Positions 62,858 to 64,000 of a stretch of 64,000 nucleotides of DNA are shown in pieces. A program made the position numbers and the translations under genes. The stretch's first letter is position 1. Each line of letters begins with the position of its first letter. The notes beneath the pieces are model-generated. The model saw only the letters and a list, made by a program, of their open reading frames with translations. It ran no database searches and was not told the DNA's origin. Origin of the DNA: JBHJHP01 sp042219855 (GTDB lineage: Bacteria > Bacteroidota > Bacteroidia > Bacteroidales > UBA5342). The stretch is from positions 214,784-278,783 of the forward strand of contig NZ_JBHJHP010000008.1 of NCBI RefSeq assembly GCF_042219855.1. The letters run 5' to 3'.

Positions 62858-63853
62858 ATGAAAAACAAGCGATTTATTGGTATTGATGTTTCAAAAGATA
62901 CCTTGGATGTCTACCTTCATCAGGTTAACGTTTATTTTGTAGTTCCTAATACACCTAATGGCTTCTCAGGCTTGCTTGAAACCTCATGTAAACATCTTAA
63001 ATGCAAATTAAATGATCTTTATTTTTGTTTTGAGAATACAGGACGTTATAGTCGTTTATTAGCCGTTTTCTTGTCAGAATCAGATGTTCTGTTTACCATG
63101 GCCCCGGCAATGGATATAAAAAGATCAATGGGTATGAAAAGGGGTAAAACAGATAGACTTGATGCAAAGGCAATAGCCTTGTATGCCTGGCGAAAAAGAG
63201 ATGAGCTGATCCCTACCAGGCTTAATTCAGGAATGGTCGCACAATTACGTCAACTCTTAGCTTTACGCGAGAAACTTGTTCGCCACCGGACAGCCTATAA
63301 AAATTCGATTAAGGATATTCATGATTCATTTTTTAATGGTGAAACAACTTTAATAAAAGAATCACAAAAGCGTATGATAGAACATCTAAATACAGAAATA
63401 AACCTCCTGGAGTCGAAAATAGAAGAAGTTATCATGGCATCTTCAGAATGGAACAAAAACTATAAGCTTATTCAAAGTGTCAGGGGTATTGGTCCTGTTC
63501 TGGCCAAATATATCATCATATATACTGAGAATTTTACCCGGATAAATAATGCTAAAAGTTTTGCTTGCTATTCAGGTATCGCTCCCTTTGAGTATTCGTC
63601 AGGATCTACAATAAGAGGCAGAACCAGGGTCCATCCGTTTGCAAATAGGCAGTTAAAATCACTTCTCAACATTGCCGCTATGGGAGCAATACAACTTAAA
63701 GGAGAATACAAAACATATTATCAACGTCGAACAGACGAAGGGAAAAATAAAATGAGCACTTTAAATATTATTCGAAATAAACTGGTATCACGGATTTTTG
63801 CAGTCGTAAATCGTCAAACACCATATGTGGATCTAAGTAGATTTACTGCATAA
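62858..63853 (+). CDS. IS110-family transposase (recombinase)
   Basis: A 331-residue enzyme. The N-terminal RuvC-like DEDD domain has Asp10 in FIGIDVSKDTLDVYL, Glu59 in CFENTGRYS, and Asp99/Asp102 in KTDRLDAKAIAL. The C-terminal Tnp domain has GIGPVLAKYIIIYTENF and FACYSGIAPFEYSSGSTIRGRTRV, with the serine region used as nucleophile in this family. A TTG at 62834 could extend it, but the ATG at 62858 is chosen. The ORF looks intact, so the element may be active. Confidence 0.93.
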   Translation: MKNKRFIGIDVSKDTLDVYLHQVNVYFVVPNTPNGFSGLLETSCKHLKCKLNDLYFCFENTGRYSRLLAVFLSESDVLFTMAPAMDIKRSMGMKRGKTDRLDAKAIALYAWRKRDELIPTRLNSGMVAQLRQLLALREKLVRHRTAYKNSIKDIHDSFFNGETTLIKESQKRMIEHLNTEINLLESKIEEVIMASSEWNKNYKLIQSVRGIGPVLAKYIIIYTENFTRINNAKSFACYSGIAPFEYSSGSTIRGRTRVHPFANRQLKSLLNIAAMGAIQLKGEYKTYYQRRTDEGKNKMSTLNIIRNKLVSRIFAVVNRQTPYVDLSRFTA

Positions 63854-64000
63854 TTTGTTGGCTATTTTTTTGGTTTTCCCTTAGAATAGTGTTAGCGCCA
63901 GTTTTTTTTCAATTTAGTTTTTAGTTGAAATTCAATTCAAACTTACAATCATAATTTCCTAAGTTAAATTCTCTTTCTCAGCAGGTAAATCTTTATGGAT

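Larger units (their letters stand above)
62567..63886 (+). mobile_element. IS110-family insertion sequence (ends inferred)
   Basis: An IS of about 1.32 kb with a transposase and an upstream noncoding region of about 290 bases, as expected for the IS110 group. No terminal inverted repeats or long target duplication are seen, which is normal for this family. Proposed ends come from matches between loops of the candidate bridge RNA and the DNA. At the left, AGCTTTA (62570-62576) follows an AA (62567-62568). At the right, TTAGAAT (63881-63887) contains an AA (63885-63886) that would be the shared core. The sequence between 63854 and 64000 otherwise holds nothing recognisable. Confidence 0.55.

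Noticed and set aside
1..64000. CRISPR arrays, restriction-modification or other recognisable defence genes, rRNA
   Set aside because: No regularly spaced repeats, no cas, nuclease or methylase-type defence proteins and no rRNA sequence were found. The only mobile element is the IS110 copy near the right end.

Overview
The window reads as chromosomal DNA from a Bacteroidota bacterium, most likely class Bacteroidia. The evidence is: Bacteroidota-type promoters (a TAnnTTTG element at -7, often with TTG or TTTG about 18-22 bases upstream) before many genes; Shine-Dalgarno motifs rarely placed at start codons; proteins with type IX secretion sorting domains; a YfhO-like membrane protein; the gene order ftsX-DUF3098-uppP-truB-queA; and a LytS/LytTR two-component pair. 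A ferredoxin-dependent 2-oxoacid oxidoreductase suggests an anaerobic or facultative metabolism. Genus cannot be fixed from sequence reading alone.

Layout. 1-5.2 kb: end of a polysaccharide locus (two-domain oxidoreductase, two glycosyltransferases, wecB). 5.3-11.6 kb: YfhO-like protein, ftsX, DUF3098, uppP, truB, queA. 11.7-15.3 kb: GIN-domain adhesin-like protein, CoA-binding protein, acyltransferase and BASS-type transporter. 15.5-22.2 kb: leu operon (leuA, leuC, leuD, a second leuA-like gene, leuB) preceded by a Leu/Ile-rich leader peptide with overlapping antiterminator and terminator. 22.2-25.2 kb: sorting-domain mini-protein, MscS channel, aldose 1-epimerase. 25.4-29.6 kb: purU, a TlpA-like protein and hisH-A-F-IE. 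29.6-36 kb: two thioredoxins, a CCA-adding enzyme, and sppA-lpxK-pnp. 36-40.5 kb: ilvE, aconitase, gapA. 40.6-44 kb: 39-residue lipoprotein, large beta-helix T9SS substrate, 77-residue PG-rich tail-anchored protein. 44-46.7 kb: metY and metA, with a Met/Cys-rich leader peptide before metY and a perfect inverted repeat over the metA promoter. 46.8-53.3 kb: redoxin, LiaF-like protein with LytS/LytTR pair, murQ and sugar kinase, DNRLRE lipoprotein. 53.3-57.9 kb: serS, rpmA, rplU, flavin reductase, ClC channel. 58.1-61.8 kb: korA, korB, an RNA methyltransferase and tRNA-Pro(UGG). 62.5-63.9 kb: an IS110-family element.

The most interesting signals are regulatory or RNA-based. (1) The IS110 element carries, between its left end and its transposase, two consecutive stem/internal-loop/hairpin structures that look like the target- and donor-binding loops of a bridge RNA. 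Short segments of these loops match the element ends and one flank at consistent offsets. (2) Two amino-acid operons (leu and met) each begin with a short ORF rich in codons for their own end products, followed by hairpins. This is leader-peptide attenuation of a kind best documented in Proteobacteria. (3) Perfect inverted repeats overlap the -7 elements of metA and cca. (4) The serS promoter core lies in the loop of the rpmA terminator.

All functional calls come from reading translated sequence and recognising motifs. No database search, folding program or expression data was available.
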